Below the pieces are notes generated by a model. The model ran no database searches. It was given only the letters and a program-made list of their open reading frames with translations, and had not been told where the DNA came from. The position numbers and the translations under genes are program-made. 64,000 bases of DNA from Azolla caroliniana. Its lineage: Eukaryota > Polypodiophyta. The stretch is from NCBI GenBank assembly GCA_043228905.1, contig JBHGNT010000004.1, positions 4,526,001 through 4,590,000 on the forward strand, written 5' to 3'. The first letter of the stretch is position 1; each line of letters starts with the position of its first letter. Of the stretch, positions 35,582-46,974 are shown in pieces.

Positions 35582-38438
35582 CTGTATCATAACTATACTT
35601 AGATCTAACCAAGTTCAGTATATGAATTTACCCATGTATCTTATTAGAAAGTATACTTCTAATTCCCAATCTTCATCAAGAAAATACAATATAGACAATT
35701 TGCATTTTTCCATTTATTATAGAACATGGAGTACCACCACGAAAGTGCTTTTAAGGCAATTGCGTTATTCCATTTATTGTAGAACATGGAAGACCACAAT
35801 GAAAGTGCTTCGAAGGCACTTAAAATTATGGGATACTGTTCTTATAGAAGAGAAACTTGTTGAAAAAGACCCCAAACACACCACATGGGTAGAAAAGTAC
35901 CTCCAAGACATCATGGAAATCATCTTCCATCATGAAGAGCCACAAGTTGAATCCATCATGATAAACATTGTGAATTTGGGACAACTTGAAGAGCATCTTG
36001 GTTTAACTAATCACACACAAAGTAACAATACTCCACAACCTCATCTCAACTATGATTAAGGAGGGTCAACCCATAACTGAATTCATCATACATGGAGTAG
36101 AGGAATGGACAATGTTACCTTATCATGTGTAGACCTCTATGTTAATTTACAATGCACACTCATTCAAGCACTCCCTCTCAAGGGTACAATAATAATAATA
36201 ATACTGTATTGTTACTATCTTGATAAGCAGAATGAAGCAAGCAAAATAATTTAGATTGAAAGAAGAAGACTCACCGAATGTCACAATTCTTGCCTACAAA
36301 GGAGAATTCAAGAAGAAGAATTTCTTGAATCAAAGAATTGTATCTCCAGAGAAGTAACCAGCTGGATCAAATCAAGATGTTAAATCTGCACTGACACAAT
36401 GCTACCATATGTTACTTTTGGAAGAAAAGGCAACCGCCACATAAGAAGATATACAAGTAAAACTCCCACCACATCTTGCTATACTAAGTCCAAGAGAGGA
36501 TTAGACTAAACAAGAAGAAAAAGAAGAAGAAGACGCAGAAGAGTCGTGTGTGTGGGGTTTTTGTTTGTATATCTTTTCATGTAATTGTTGTCCTTTGTTC
36601 CAAAAGTAGCAGATTGTAGTGTTGTGTCCTTTTGCAGATTTGAGATCTTTATCATTATCCAACTAGTTCCTTCTCTAGAGATACACTTCTTTGTTTCAGG
36701 AAAATCTTCTTTTTTACTCCTACTTTGTAGACAAGCATCATGACATTCGGTGAGTTTTCTTCCTTTGATCTGAATGATGCTGCTTGATTTATTCTCCTTA
36801 TTATCATACTCTTGATTTCTTTAAAAGAGTTCCAAGAAGTGGGAAGTGTTTTCAGGATTGTGCATTGTGTATAGAGGTCTAGGGGTTATAAGATAGCGTT
36901 GTGTATTCCTCTTTTTCATTGTCCAATGAATTCAGTTGTGGGTTGAGCTAAATGATTGATGTGGAGCATTTTTACTTGTGTGTATAATCTTTTGGCTCCT
37001 AGATGCTCTTCAAATTGTCCCAAATTTCTTTTGCACAATATTGATCATGATGGATTGAACTTGAGGTTCATCGAGATGAACAATGATTTCCATGATAGCG
37101 TGGAGATCCTTTTCTGCCCATGCAGTGTGTTTGGGTCTTTTTCAACAAGTTTTTCTTCAATAGAAACCATGCACCATAGTTTCAAGTGCATTGGAAGCAC
37201 TTTTATGATAGTACTCCAAATTCTATAATAAATGGAATAATGCAATATCTATATTGTATTTTCTTGACGGAGATTTGGAATTGGAAGCCACTAAAGTATG
37301 TTTGGACCAAAGACTCTTTGATGACATGTGTTGCATGATCTACTTTCTAGTCGGTTACAAGAATTTCGTAATATGATAACATTAATGTACTTAACTAGAG
37401 TAGATCCAACTATAGGTATGATACAAATTTGTTATATATATTGAGTTACAATGATTATGCCATTATATACTCATGTATATGCCTTGCGTGGAAGCACCAA
37501 ATGTTGAGATCATTTAATCAATAATCCAAAACTCTCATGAAACACAAAAAAGTCAGAAGCTACAATGTTCATACATGTATAAAATCGACAGGGCTTTTTA
37601 TTCATTGATAGTAAAAAAATTAATTTCTTATTTGTAATAGGTTCATCATGAAGCATGTGAAATTTGCATCTGAAAAACTAACCTCTTTCTTGAAATTTCC
37701 AATAGGTGGGGGGTGCATGGTTGGTGCAATCAAGGGGTCAACAAATAAGGAGCCTGTGGTTGTGGGGAAACCTTCTGCATTCTTGATGGATTATGTAACC
37801 CATAAGTACATGATCTATTCATATGAACCGGTTTTAATTATGAGTGCATGTGCATGCATGTGAGCTCAAAATTGTCTCAATTGAAAGTATTGCACTTAAA
37901 TTGGAAATTTTCGCACACAGGTTTGGTATCACCAAATCACAGATATGTATGGTAGGGGACCGACTAGAAACAGACATTTTGTTTGGTCATAACATTGGCT
38001 GCAGAACACTACTTGTTCTGTCAGGTAGGTGTAATGTACCTGTTATTTTCTTTCTCTGTTTTTATACACGTAATGCATTATAAAAAAACCTTAGCTACTG
38101 AAATATTGTTTGGAAAATGGGCACGGGAGTTTCTTCTAAAGTTGGGAATGGTGGGAAATACAGTTTCAATATGTATTGGGAAAAAAACATGTTGTAGTAT
38201 ACGAACATATGGTTGAATATATGGATTGTAAATTTTAAACCACAATATACTCATGAAAACTGTAAGTTGAGGTATTAATGTGAAGAATGGGCAAACTACT
38301 AACATTTGGTCTCATCTTCTTCTACTTTTCTTGGCCCTAGGTGTAACCACTCTTGACATGCTTAAAGACCCAGCTAATACCATCCAGCCAGACTTTTATG
38401 TGAATCAAATTTCAGATCTAATGCTGGACAGATATTAA
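33192..38438 (+). CDS. PGLP2: Phosphoglycolate phosphatase (HAD family), cytosolic PGLP2 type, 12 exons
   Basis: I splice it as 33192-33210, 33327-33398, 33770-33837, 33905-33997, 34080-34151, 34316-34387, 34859-34918, 34994-35046, 35130-35227, 37706-37805, 37921-38024, 38341-38438. All introns are GT-AG and the frame closes at 302 residues plus TAA. The enzyme removes phosphate from 2-phosphoglycolate and related small phosphoesters. HAD motifs are complete: FDCDGVIW (Asp28, Asp30), TNNST (about 61-65), Lys224 in VGKPSAF, and GDRLETDI (Asp249, Asp254). The cap region holds ETGILKEL and VVVGFDRHINYYKLQ. There is no transit peptide; the chain starts MSDRNN and reaches the catalytic core in 25 residues. 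The length fits cytosolic PGLP2 rather than the plastid photorespiratory enzyme, so metabolite repair is the likelier role. Intron 9 (2.48 kb) is swollen by a palindromic insertion. Confidence 0.92.
33243..33269. repeat. (ATC)n trinucleotide run in intron 1
   Basis: Nine CAT/ATC units within the short first intron; ordinary microsatellite. Confidence 0.8.
35499..35576. repeat. Compound microsatellite (AC)n(TC)n(TA)n in intron 9
   Basis: (AC)11 at 35499-35520, (TC)15 at 35521-35550 and (TA)13 at 35551-35576 abut one another without interruption, just before the palindromic insertion. Confidence 0.95.
35650..37290. repeat. Long imperfect palindrome inside intron 9 of the phosphatase gene
   Basis: The left arm (about 35650-36480) is matched in reverse complement by the right arm (about 36545-37290). 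Paired landmarks include TCAAGAAAATACAATATAGA with its complement near 37241-37265, CTTGTTGAAAAAGACCC with its complement near 37135, TAGACCTCTAT at about 36130 with ATAGAGGTCTA near 36870, and ACTCACCGAATGTCA (36269) with TGACATTCGGTGAGT (36738). The centre is a purine-rich spacer of about 60 bases. The outer half carries a copia gag-like block: read on the minus strand near 37000-37110 it gives EIIVHLDEPQVQSIM, and one frame over CAKEIWDNLKSI. The two arms differ by roughly 15-25 percent. The transcript would fold into a hairpin of several hundred base pairs. Confidence 0.85.
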
Positions 38439-38598
38439 AAGCAAGTTCCTTTTTATGATGTATCTGAAAATTTATGATGATGGGAACAACTTGATATCTG
38501 TCACATGTTAAATTTTGGATGGAAGCATTTATAGTAGAAAGTGTATTAGATCCCATATTGACGGAACATGTTTTGATCCTATTTATTTATTCAAGACA

Positions 38599-38604
38599 AT
38601 AAAT
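38599..38604 (+). terminator. Poly(A) signal of the phosphatase gene
   Basis: AATAAA lies about 160 bases after the stop codon, a normal distance for a plant 3' UTR. Confidence 0.55.
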
Positions 38605-39557
38605 CATATGAGAATTCACTTTTGTTTTGAAAGGATAGCATTAGTATCTTTTCAAGTTTTTCAATGAGAAGCTCCCATAAATATCTAAACACACATCCAT
38701 TCCTCCAAATACCTCAAATAATTGGGTTATTATTGGGTTTATATCATGGAGAAGTTGTCCTGTGATAATTGGTTCATTTAGAAATACCAAGTTCTTAATT
38801 ATCCTGGGTTTATACATAAAATGCAATTGCTGAGTTTAGGTACTTTTGTGGTTGCTCCTTATTGACTCTTCCTTTTCCACTATAAATTAATTGACTAAAT
38901 ATATTAAGTAAACAATAGGCATTGTTTTTTTACATGTTACTATTAAGTAAATGACAAGCTAAGTTGGCATGTTCAATCATGTCTAACTTGTTAACAGGCC
39001 ACATTAGGCATAATCCCTAACATATTGGTTCAACACCCACAATATATGGCATCTTTTGCTACGACGTGATTCATAACCCACACTATCTTGGTTAATTAGC
39101 TTGGTTAGCTGCTTGGAATAGCTAACCAAGTGGTGCCCTTGGTTTCGTCCATTACAATCCACGATAACACTTGGTGAACATGATGATTTGGGATTTGGGT
39201 GCAAAAAAAGAATGTTAGTAGGAATGTAAAAGGACAATGTTGGGAGAGAGAGCATTCCTGCATCATCGTTTCTATTCGACATAAGATTCATAAATGCCGT
39301 GAATGAGTGAATCTAGGGCTTGGACAACCCTGAACTTGTTCTGAGAATCCTAGATAATCAGTTTATTATATTTACATATAATAAAAACTAGAAATGTAAA
39401 AATATAGAAAATTTAAAAATGAAAGAGAAAAGTAAAAAGAAGAAGAAGAAGAAGAGAGAAAACACTTTTTTTGGGGGGGAATTTCAAAATCTCTTCTTTT
39501 CGTTTCTCAATTTGTGCTTCTCTGTTTGATGAGTGCTTCTATGTGAGAGCAAGAAAT
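38605..39557. other. Intergenic DNA before copia-1
   Basis: No gene. A weak GAA-rich stretch lies at 39420-39460. The last bases (GAGAGCAAGAAAT) rejoin ATTAGGGTTCG at 44722 once copia-1 is taken out; ATTAGGGTT is common in plant 5' leaders. Confidence 0.5.
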
Positions 39558-40123
39558 TGTTAGGAAACAGGTCCCTCCGAATGGGAAGTGAGAAGGAACC
39601 GGATGTGGAGGACCCGACAATGGAAGACCTGGTGAGAACCGGATGTGGAGTACCTGACAACGGAAGACCCGGTGAGAACCGGATGACGAGTACCCGGCAA
39701 GAGCCAGATGGTGAAGGCCCAGTGAGAAGTGCTCACTGGATGAAGGGACATATTCGTAAATATGTTTTCTGAGAGTTCATCGGGGCTCTATTTGTAAATA
39801 GTCGAAAAGTCATATTAGTATAAATATGACTTAGGGCAAACTTAGTGATATTGTAGTTGTCATTCTTGTTGTAACCGCTGCTTGTGGTGAAGATAGCAAG
39901 CTTGAGGTCGTTGCCTCGGTGCTTTACTATTGTATATTGTGATATAGTGATAGTTTGCAGTCTGTGGGCTGTCGTGGAATTTTCCCTAGTTTGGGTTTTT
40001 CCACGTAAACATCCTGTGTACTCTTCTCTTCATTGTGTCGTGTGTTCATTACCCGTTTTCTGTGTTTGATTCTAGGCTCGGTTGTGGCCAAGCGTTGTGC
40101 TTAGGGAGTGTGTATTCCTGTCA
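39558..40123 (+). repeat. 5' LTR of copia-1
   Basis: 566 bp. TATAAATA at 39819-39826 is the likely promoter TATA box. Near its start it holds about three units of a 40 bp repeat (GGATGTGGAG-ACCCG-CAA-GGAAGACC-GGTGAGAACC). Its end has ten extra bases (near GTGTATTC) absent from the 3' LTR. Confidence 0.95.
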
Positions 40124-40141
40124 AAGTGGTATCAGAGCGAA

Positions 40142-40888
40142 ATGACACGGAAAATGGACGAATCGTTGGGAGGCATGTTCAAGCTCACCGGCTCCAACTA
40201 TTCCGTGTGGAAGTCGAAGATGAGGGACATGCTCGTGGTTAAAGATCTTTGGTTGCCGATTCAGTTCGGGGACAAGAGACCAGACAAAATCGATGCCACG
40301 ATATGGGAGGTGATGCACATGAAGACAACGGCGTACATACGGCGCTTCATCGACATGAGCCTATACAACAACTTCAATGAAGAGAGCAACGCTCATGAGC
40401 TCTGGGAGAAGATCGACATTATGTTTCAGAACAAAAATGCTGTTAATCAGGTTTCGGTATTTCGGAAGCTAGTAAGACTCCAGTACCAAGATGGCTCCAG
40501 CATGGCGCAGCACATGAATGCCTTCCAAGGGCTGATCCACCAGGCAACATCATTGGAAGTAGCTCTCGCCGATGAGGTACTAGCACTACTCCTGCTCGGT
40601 TCCCTCCCAGATAGCTGGGAGACGTTGGTTGTCACTTTGGGCAACGTCGGGCCGGAAGGGAAACGGTTATCCCTGGCAAGAGTGAAGTCGAGCTTGTTAG
40701 ATGAGGAGGCGCGTCGGAAAGATAAGGATACGAGCTTCGACTCCAAAGCGCTCCTTACCGAATCGGAACGCAGAAGACAAAGGAACCGTAGTCCCCAGAA
40801 CCGGGAGAAGTCAGGGACACGGTCAAAGTCAAGGGGGAGGCCTACCTGCTTCTATTGCGGCAAGCCGGGACACTTCCAGAAAAACTAA
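40142..40888 (+). pseudogene. copia-1 gag
   Basis: ATG 40142 lies just after the primer site. The product starts MTRKMDESLGGMFKLTGSNY and has the copia gag helical domain (NSHELWEKI-like block, here NAHELWEKIDIMFQNKNA; SVFRKLVRLQYQDGSSMAQH). A basic Arg/Ser linker leads to the zinc knuckle CFYCGKPGHFQKN, where TAA stands at the position of the last Cys. Beyond this the coding frame shifts to that of pol (TAIVASEE, then TAG at 40983-40985). Confidence 0.9.
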
Positions 40889-43800
40889 CGACACCAATTC
40901 AAAGCGGACACCAGATCGGAACAGTAAAGACCGGAGGGGAACGGACCGGAAGGGAACGACGGCAATCGTGGCAAGTGAAGAATAGTTGATGCTCATCACC
41001 GAGGAGAGTGAGCTAAACCTTACCGGCGACGAGATGACCTGGGTGGTCGACTCCGGAGCGTCGTTCCACCTTACCCCAGACCGGAAATGCTTCTCATCCT
41101 ACTCAGCCGGTGATCACGGTTGTGTCCGGATGGGGAATGAAGGTACATGCCGAATTGTCGGCATAGGAGATGTGTGGTTGACAACACCAATCGGATGCAA
41201 GCTGCTGTTGAAGGATGTCCGACACGTTCCGGAGGTTCGTCTGAACCTGATATCAGCCGGTCGGCTAGATGATGAAGGCTACATAGGTAGCATCCGGAAT
41301 GGTGTTATGAAGTTCAGCAAAGGGAGCCTGATTGTGGCTCGGGCTCGGAAGGTCAGCACATTGTACCTGATGAATGCTCGGTTATGCCCGGAAGAAGTGA
41401 ACGTGGCATCCGACACTACCGGTGAGCTGTGGCACAAGAGGTTGTGTCACATGAGCGAGAAGGGGATGAAGAGGCTTGCAAAAGACAACCTCATTCCAGT
41501 GAAGAACGTGCACTTGGAGAAGTGCACTGATTTTCTGGCCGGTAAGCAAAACCGGACCTCCTTCCGACCAAGGCCACCGATGAGACGTAATGCACCACTG
41601 GAGTTGGTGCATACTGATGTGTGTCAAGTGGACATGAAGTCACATGCCGGATCGCAGTACTTCGTGACGTTCATAGATGATCATAGTCGGAAGCTGAAGA
41701 CGAAGGATCAGGTGCTATCCGTCTTCAAAGAGCTCCACGTGAGAGTGGAAGGAGAAACAAGCCGGAAGCTGAAGGCTGTTCGAGCAGATAACGGGGGTGA
41801 ATACCGGGGGCAGTTCGAGGAGTATTGTCGCTCGAAGGGAATCCGGCTCGAATTTACCGTGCCGAAGATGCCGGAACTAAACGGGCTGGCCGAGAGGATG
41901 AACCAGATCATAATGGAGAGGGTCCGGAGTATGCTGGCGCATGCAAAATTACCCAAGACGTTTTGGGCTGAGGCGTTGTCGACAACGACGTATGTGATAA
42001 ACAGATCACCCTCAGTGCCCTTGGATGGAGACACACCGCAAAAGATGTGGACTGGTAAGGAAGTGTCCTACCGGCATTTGAAGGTGTTCGGGTGTCTCGC
42101 GTACGTGCATGTAGCTAAGGACCGGAGAGGAAAGTTAGATCCAAAGACTCGGCCATGCATATTCCTCGGTTACGGCGACGATGAGTTCGGCTACCGAGTG
42201 TGGGACTCGGTCAACAAGAAGGCATTCCGGAGTCGAGATATTATCTTCATGGAGGACAAGACACTCGCCGACTGGGAGTCGAAGAAGAAGGTAATGAACT
42301 CTGAGTCGACTGGTAAGGATCGATTCTACGATGAGCAGACCCAACCGGAAAGAGACCGGTTAGCACTTGATGAACCGGCTGGTTACGGTGAGGATACCGA
42401 ATCGGCAGAAGAAGAAGTAGAGGAAGCTGAAATCGGAACCGGCCAAGACCTCGAATCGGATTCGGATGAAGAACAAATAGTGGAGCCGGTTGCCGAAGGC
42501 CAAAGACGGAGATATCCTCTCAGAGAGAGAAGGCCCCCCCAGAGATTTTTGGATGCAGAGCATGTGCTGTTGACCGATGAGGGAGAGTTGGAAAGCTTCG
42601 AAGAAGCGAAGGATGACACCCACAGCCGCAAATGGTTAAGTGCCATGTAGGATGAGATGGATTCCCTGCATGAGAACCATACGTACGAATTGGTGGAGTT
42701 GCCGAAAGGAAAGCGGGCACTCCGAAACAAGTGGGTGTACAAGTTGAAACCGGGAGATGCCGGCAACCCCCCGAGATACAAAGCCAGGATTGTGGTAAAG
42801 GGGTTCCAACAGAAGAAGGGCGTGGACTTCGACGAGATAGCGGCAAGCATGGATCTTAAGGTAGAGCAGCTGGACGTGAAGACGACATTCCTTCACGGTG
42901 ACCTCGAAGAGGAGATCTACATGCAGCAACCGGAAGGATTCGTGGAGAAAGGGAAGGAGCGCCTGGTTTGCTGGTTGAAGAAGAGCCTGTATGGACTGAA
43001 GCAGGCTCCCCGACAATGGTACTTGAAGTTCGACTCCATGACAGATCAAGGGTACCACAAGACATTGCGTGTTTGTGAAGAAGTTCGAAGGAGGTGACTT
43101 CCTGATACTCCTTTTGTACGTGGATGACATGTTGATCGTCGGACGGGACCAAGCCAGAATACGGATGCTGAAGAAGGCTCTCAACCGAACTTTCGCAATA
43201 AAAGACTTGGGTCCGGCAAGACAGATGCTGGGGATGCATATCATCAGGAACCGGCCAACGAAGCAATTGTGGCTGTCACAGGAGAAATACGTGACAAAGG
43301 TGCTTCAACGGTTCAACATGTTAGAAGCGAAACCGGTCGGATCAACACTCCTAGCAAACTGTAGATTATCCCGTAAGCAAAGCCTGAAGAAGAAAGCAGA
43401 GAAGGTTGATATGATGAAGGTTCCATATGCCTCTACTGTCGGGAGCTTAATGTACGCAATGGTGTGTACCCGACCGGATATAGGATACGCAGTCGGAGTG
43501 GTGAGCCGGTTTATGAACAATCCCGGCAAGGAGCACTGGAACGCGGTCAAATGGATACTCCGGTACTTGAAGGGCACTTCGAACATGTGTCTCCGATTCG
43601 GCTCCGGTAAACCTCAATTTGACGGTTTTACGGATTCGGACATGTCGGCTGATGTGGATACCAACCGGTCTACATCCGGGTATGTAATGACATATGCAGG
43701 GGGAGCTGTTTCGTGGTAGTCGAGGCTGCAGAAGACGGTTGCGTTGTCTACCACGGAAGCGGAGTACATGGCGGTTGTGGAAGCCGGCAAGGAAATACTA

Positions 43801-44092
43801 TGGATGAAGGACTTCATCGGAGAGCTCGGTATCCGGCAAGATGAATACCGACTCTATTGCGACAGTCAAAGTGCCATCCACCTTGCTAAGAATGCAGCGT
43901 ACCACTCTAGGACAAAGCATATCCAACGTAGGTATCACTGGATCTAGGAGTGAGTAGAAGATGGAGAGTTTGCGTTGACGAAGATCCACATGGCCGAGAA
44001 CGGGTCAGATATGCTGACCAAAGTTCTGATACCCGACAAGCTGGATGCATGTCGGAAGCGGATCAGACTAGTAAGACATCCCATGCCGGAGT
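40889..44092 (+). pseudogene. copia-1 pol: protease, integrase, RT, RNase H
   Basis: Protease WVVDSGASFHLT at about 41040-41075. The GAG-pre-integrase block LWHKRLCHMSEKGMKRL follows, then integrase with all three acidic positions (LVHTDVC, RADNGGEY, NGLAERMN), although a short stretch after FIDDHSRK is deleted. RT opens after TAG 42648-42650 with [20 protein letters not shown]. It lacks about 14 residues after FDEI, changes frame near 43065 and then carries LLLYVDDMLIVGRD with the YVDD active site. RNase H shows DSDMSADVDTNRSTSGY, STTEAEYMAV and YCDSQSAIHLAKN. Further stops: TAG 43717-43719, and TAG and TGA at about 43946-43954. Confidence 0.92.
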
Positions 44093-44104
44093 GAAGGGGG
44101 AGTT

Positions 44105-44718
44105 TGTTAGGAAACAGGTCCCTCCGGATGGGAAGTGAGAAGGAACCGGATGTGGAGTACCCGGTGAGAACCGGATGTGGAGTACCCGGCAACGGAAGAC
44201 CCGATGAGAATCGGATGACGAGTACCCGGCAAGAGCTGGATGGTGAAGGCCCGATGAGAAGTGCTCACCAGATGAAGGGACATATTCGTAAATATGTTTT
44301 CTGAGAGTCCATCGGGGCTCTATTTGTAAATAGCCCAAAAGTCATATTAGTATAAATATGACTTAGGGCAAACTTAGTGATATTGTAGTTGTCATTCTTG
44401 TTGGTGCAAGATTTGAGTGCGTAACTGTGTACAGAGAGAGAGAGAGAGAGAGAGGAAGAGGTCGTTGCCTCTGTTGTAACCGCCGCCTGTGGCGAAGATA
44501 GCAAGCTCGAGGTCGTTGCCTCGGTGCTTTACTATTGTACATTGTGATATAGTGATAGTTTGCAGTCTGTGGGCTGCCGTGGAATTTTCCCTAGTTTGGG
44601 TTTTTCCACGTAAACATCCTGTGTACTCTTCTCTTCACTGTGTTGTGTGTTCATTACCCGTTTTCTGTGTTTGATTCTAGGCTCGGTTGTGGCCGAGCGT
44701 TGTGCTTAGGGATTGTCA
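44105..44718 (+). repeat. 3' LTR of copia-1
   Basis: 614 bp; TATAAATA at 44351-44358. Compared with the 5' LTR it gains about 70 bp (GGTGCAAGATTTGAGTGCG through a GA run and GGTCGTTGCC) and loses one 40 bp unit. The gained piece ends in a copy of GAGGTCGTTGCCTC, which also occurs just downstream. Confidence 0.93.
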
Positions 44719-46262
44719 GAAATTAGGGTTCGTTCTTTGTGCATCTCTTCTGGAAGCCAATTAAAGGGTATGTATGCATCAGTGCCTTTCTCTGTTTTTT
44801 TGTCATCAAGAACTGTCTTCTACATGCTCTTTTCAACCTTAAGACTTGTGGAGGCTTCAAATGTTGGGAGTTTTTGCACGATATTGCCTGTTGGCCTGGT
44901 AGATGAAGAAGTTCATCAGTGCATCTCAGTCTTGAACAAGGGAAATCCTTGTAGTGAGAGTATCAAATAATCATAATAATATATGCTCTCTATGGAAACA
45001 TGTAGTTTCTATGGAATCATCATGGTGTAATGTTATCATAATACTCTAGATGCAAGTCAAAGGGCACCTCCAATCCATGCACCTTGGTCACCGAAGACCA
45101 CATTCTATCATCAATCAAATTTTATGGAACAATAATAGAAGATGTTTGGAAGCCTAACTTCTTAGTTGAGGCATATTACAGGAACATTAGGTATATTGCA
45201 TCTATTGTTAAAGATAAGTGTCTTTTAGGTTTTGAGGGTTTGCATGGGCATAATGAAACCTCATTGCGTGATTGTATTGATTTGATGTATCAACTATTGG
45301 TCCCATATGTCTCCAAGGTCTTCTGCATAGGTTTTAGAATGCATTGCATATGAGGACATTGGGCACAATTTTCAGTAATTTGGAAGTTTGCAGTACCTTT
45401 AAAGAACTCCTAAATAGGATGTAGCCGTTGCCAACTACGTTATCCATGCCAATGATCACATAAGATGGAAAGAAGATTCTTGTATGTGTTCACTGTTCTT
45501 TGTAGTTTTATACTCTGAGTCTTTGTAGTTTTTATTGGTCTATCACGGTTAGAGCCTTTATAAGGTTGTCAGTCTAATCATTTTGTCATGTATGTAGAAT
45601 TTCTACTAATGAAGAAAATGTTTTTGGAAAAAAAAAAAGATTTTCGGCTTAAACATAAGTCCATTTCATTGTTGTACCTCTTATGCACTTGAGAATGAAA
45701 ATATCAATGCATGGCATGATGATTGGGTGTCACTTGATGAGGCTAAATATTATACTAGTACAATGATTCAATCAATTCAAATGCACAAATAACAAGTGAT
45801 AGTGCTAGTGACAACGAATCAATGGATAATGATAATGTCAATCCAATGAACATAGATCTCATGAAATATCTTGATGCGCGTTTATTTATTCCTAAGGGTT
45901 ATTTTACATTTAATAAGGCTTGTTATGAATTAATAGTTAGTGATATATTAGGCCTCCGTAAAATAGATTTCTTGAGGTGTTAAGAGATGTTAATAATGGA
46001 GTGATAGTGCATCTTAGATTATTGAAAATAATGAAACAATGAATATTGTTAATGAGAGATGAAAAAATATATTTAAAGGATTCTCCAAACTTAAGGATAC
46101 CCTATATTGAACAATTGGGCGAAATAGTGGCAAATGCTAATGTTAAAACTAACCATCTAGGGCTAAAAGATATATTAGATAAAATAAAAAAGGTTGGTCA
46201 GTGGACACACGATATCATGGGCTATCAAACATGTATGTGAAAGTACGCATTAATGCTTATGG
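44719..46262. other. Unidentified sequence right of copia-1
   Basis: Open stretches at 44713-44970 and 45084-45353 (EAYYRNIRYIASIVKDKCLL) match nothing I know. An 11-base A tract at about 45628 after GAAGAAAATGTTTTTGG looks like a retroposon tail. Frames from 45750 to 46240 (MDNDNVNPMNIDLMKYLDA, HLGLKDILDKIKKVGQW) may belong to the decayed transposon that follows. Confidence 0.4.
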
Positions 46263-46724
46263 ATGTCAAAACATACAAAAACAACACCTTTAGACATGTC
46301 GCAACATCTAACTTGCGCCCCAAATGAAGAGTTTGTAATAGAAGAATCCATGTTGAGGGTTGTATTTGATGACATTGAGGTTAAATACTCTACATGCTTA
46401 AAGAAGTGTTATAGCAATACCAAATATCTTCAAAGTTATGTTTGTCATTGTGAGGGAGAATCAAGAAGGGGTAGCAAATGCATTCATATTTGTAAGACTA
46501 TGAAAAGATGTGGGTGCACTTTTCGTGTAAATGTTAAAAGGTCAATTGGAGACCGAAAACAAGGGTCCATCGTTGTATATGCCCAACACAATGGCCATGA
46601 TCCAATAAAGGTACATCCAAATGTCATAAAATATTGTATGGAGGATCTTTTTGACGTTGGATGTACAAGGCATGTAACAAGGATAAGAATGAGAAACGCT
46701 AGTATCCAGAGTGACACTTGTTGA
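46263..46724 (+). pseudogene. FAR1/MULE-like zinc-finger domain fragment
   Basis: An ORF of about 150 residues. YVCHCEGESRRGSK is followed by KTMKRCGCTFRVNVK and then IVVYAQHNGHDP. This C-C-H-H spacing, with the CGC-F-R and HN-H-D blocks, is that of the FAR1-type (WRKY-GCM1) DNA-binding domain of plant Mutator-like transposases and their domesticated relatives. No MULE catalytic domain follows, as the frame stops at TGA 46722-46724. A fragment is likelier than a gene. Confidence 0.5.
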
Positions 46725-46919
46725 GAGAGTTGTGTTTAGGTTCTTATGTTAAAAAAACTATAAGAGTAGATTATTGGGTTACACTTTCTCGAGCATATTT
46801 GAAATTCACCCTATTCAACCCATACATATTACTTATATGCTTCATGCTTGCAAGAAATGAGCTACATTTTTTTGTTGTGTAAGTCTTGAAGTCCTAATCT
46901 CAGTCAACACTTGAACCAC

Positions 46920-46921
<2 letters not shown>

Positions 46922-46972
<51 letters not shown>
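46922..46972. repeat. (GA)n microsatellite
   Basis: About 25 uninterrupted GA units. On the minus strand it would be a (TC)n tail behind the SINE-like head at 47040-47100. Confidence 0.95.

Positions 46973-46974
<2 letters not shown>

Larger units (their letters stand above)
39558..44718 (+). mobile_element. Ty1/copia retrotransposon with both LTRs (copia-1)
   Basis: 5' LTR 39558-40123, 3' LTR 44105-44718, both starting TGTTAGGAAACAGG and ending GTCA. The 5 bp target duplication GAAAT is perfect (39553-39557 and 44719-44723). TGGTATCAGAGC at 40127-40138 is the primer site for initiator Met tRNA. The polypurine tract GAAGGGGGA lies at 44093-44101. Domain order gag, protease, integrase, RT, RNase H is copia-type. 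Frameshifts, small in-frame deletions and stops show it is dead, but structure is fully preserved. Confidence 0.97.

Noticed and set aside
35622-36059. Separate 145-residue gene in intron 9
   Set aside because: It is the open frame of one palindrome arm; the matching minus-strand frame at 37045-37245 is its mirror, and both are copia-derived.
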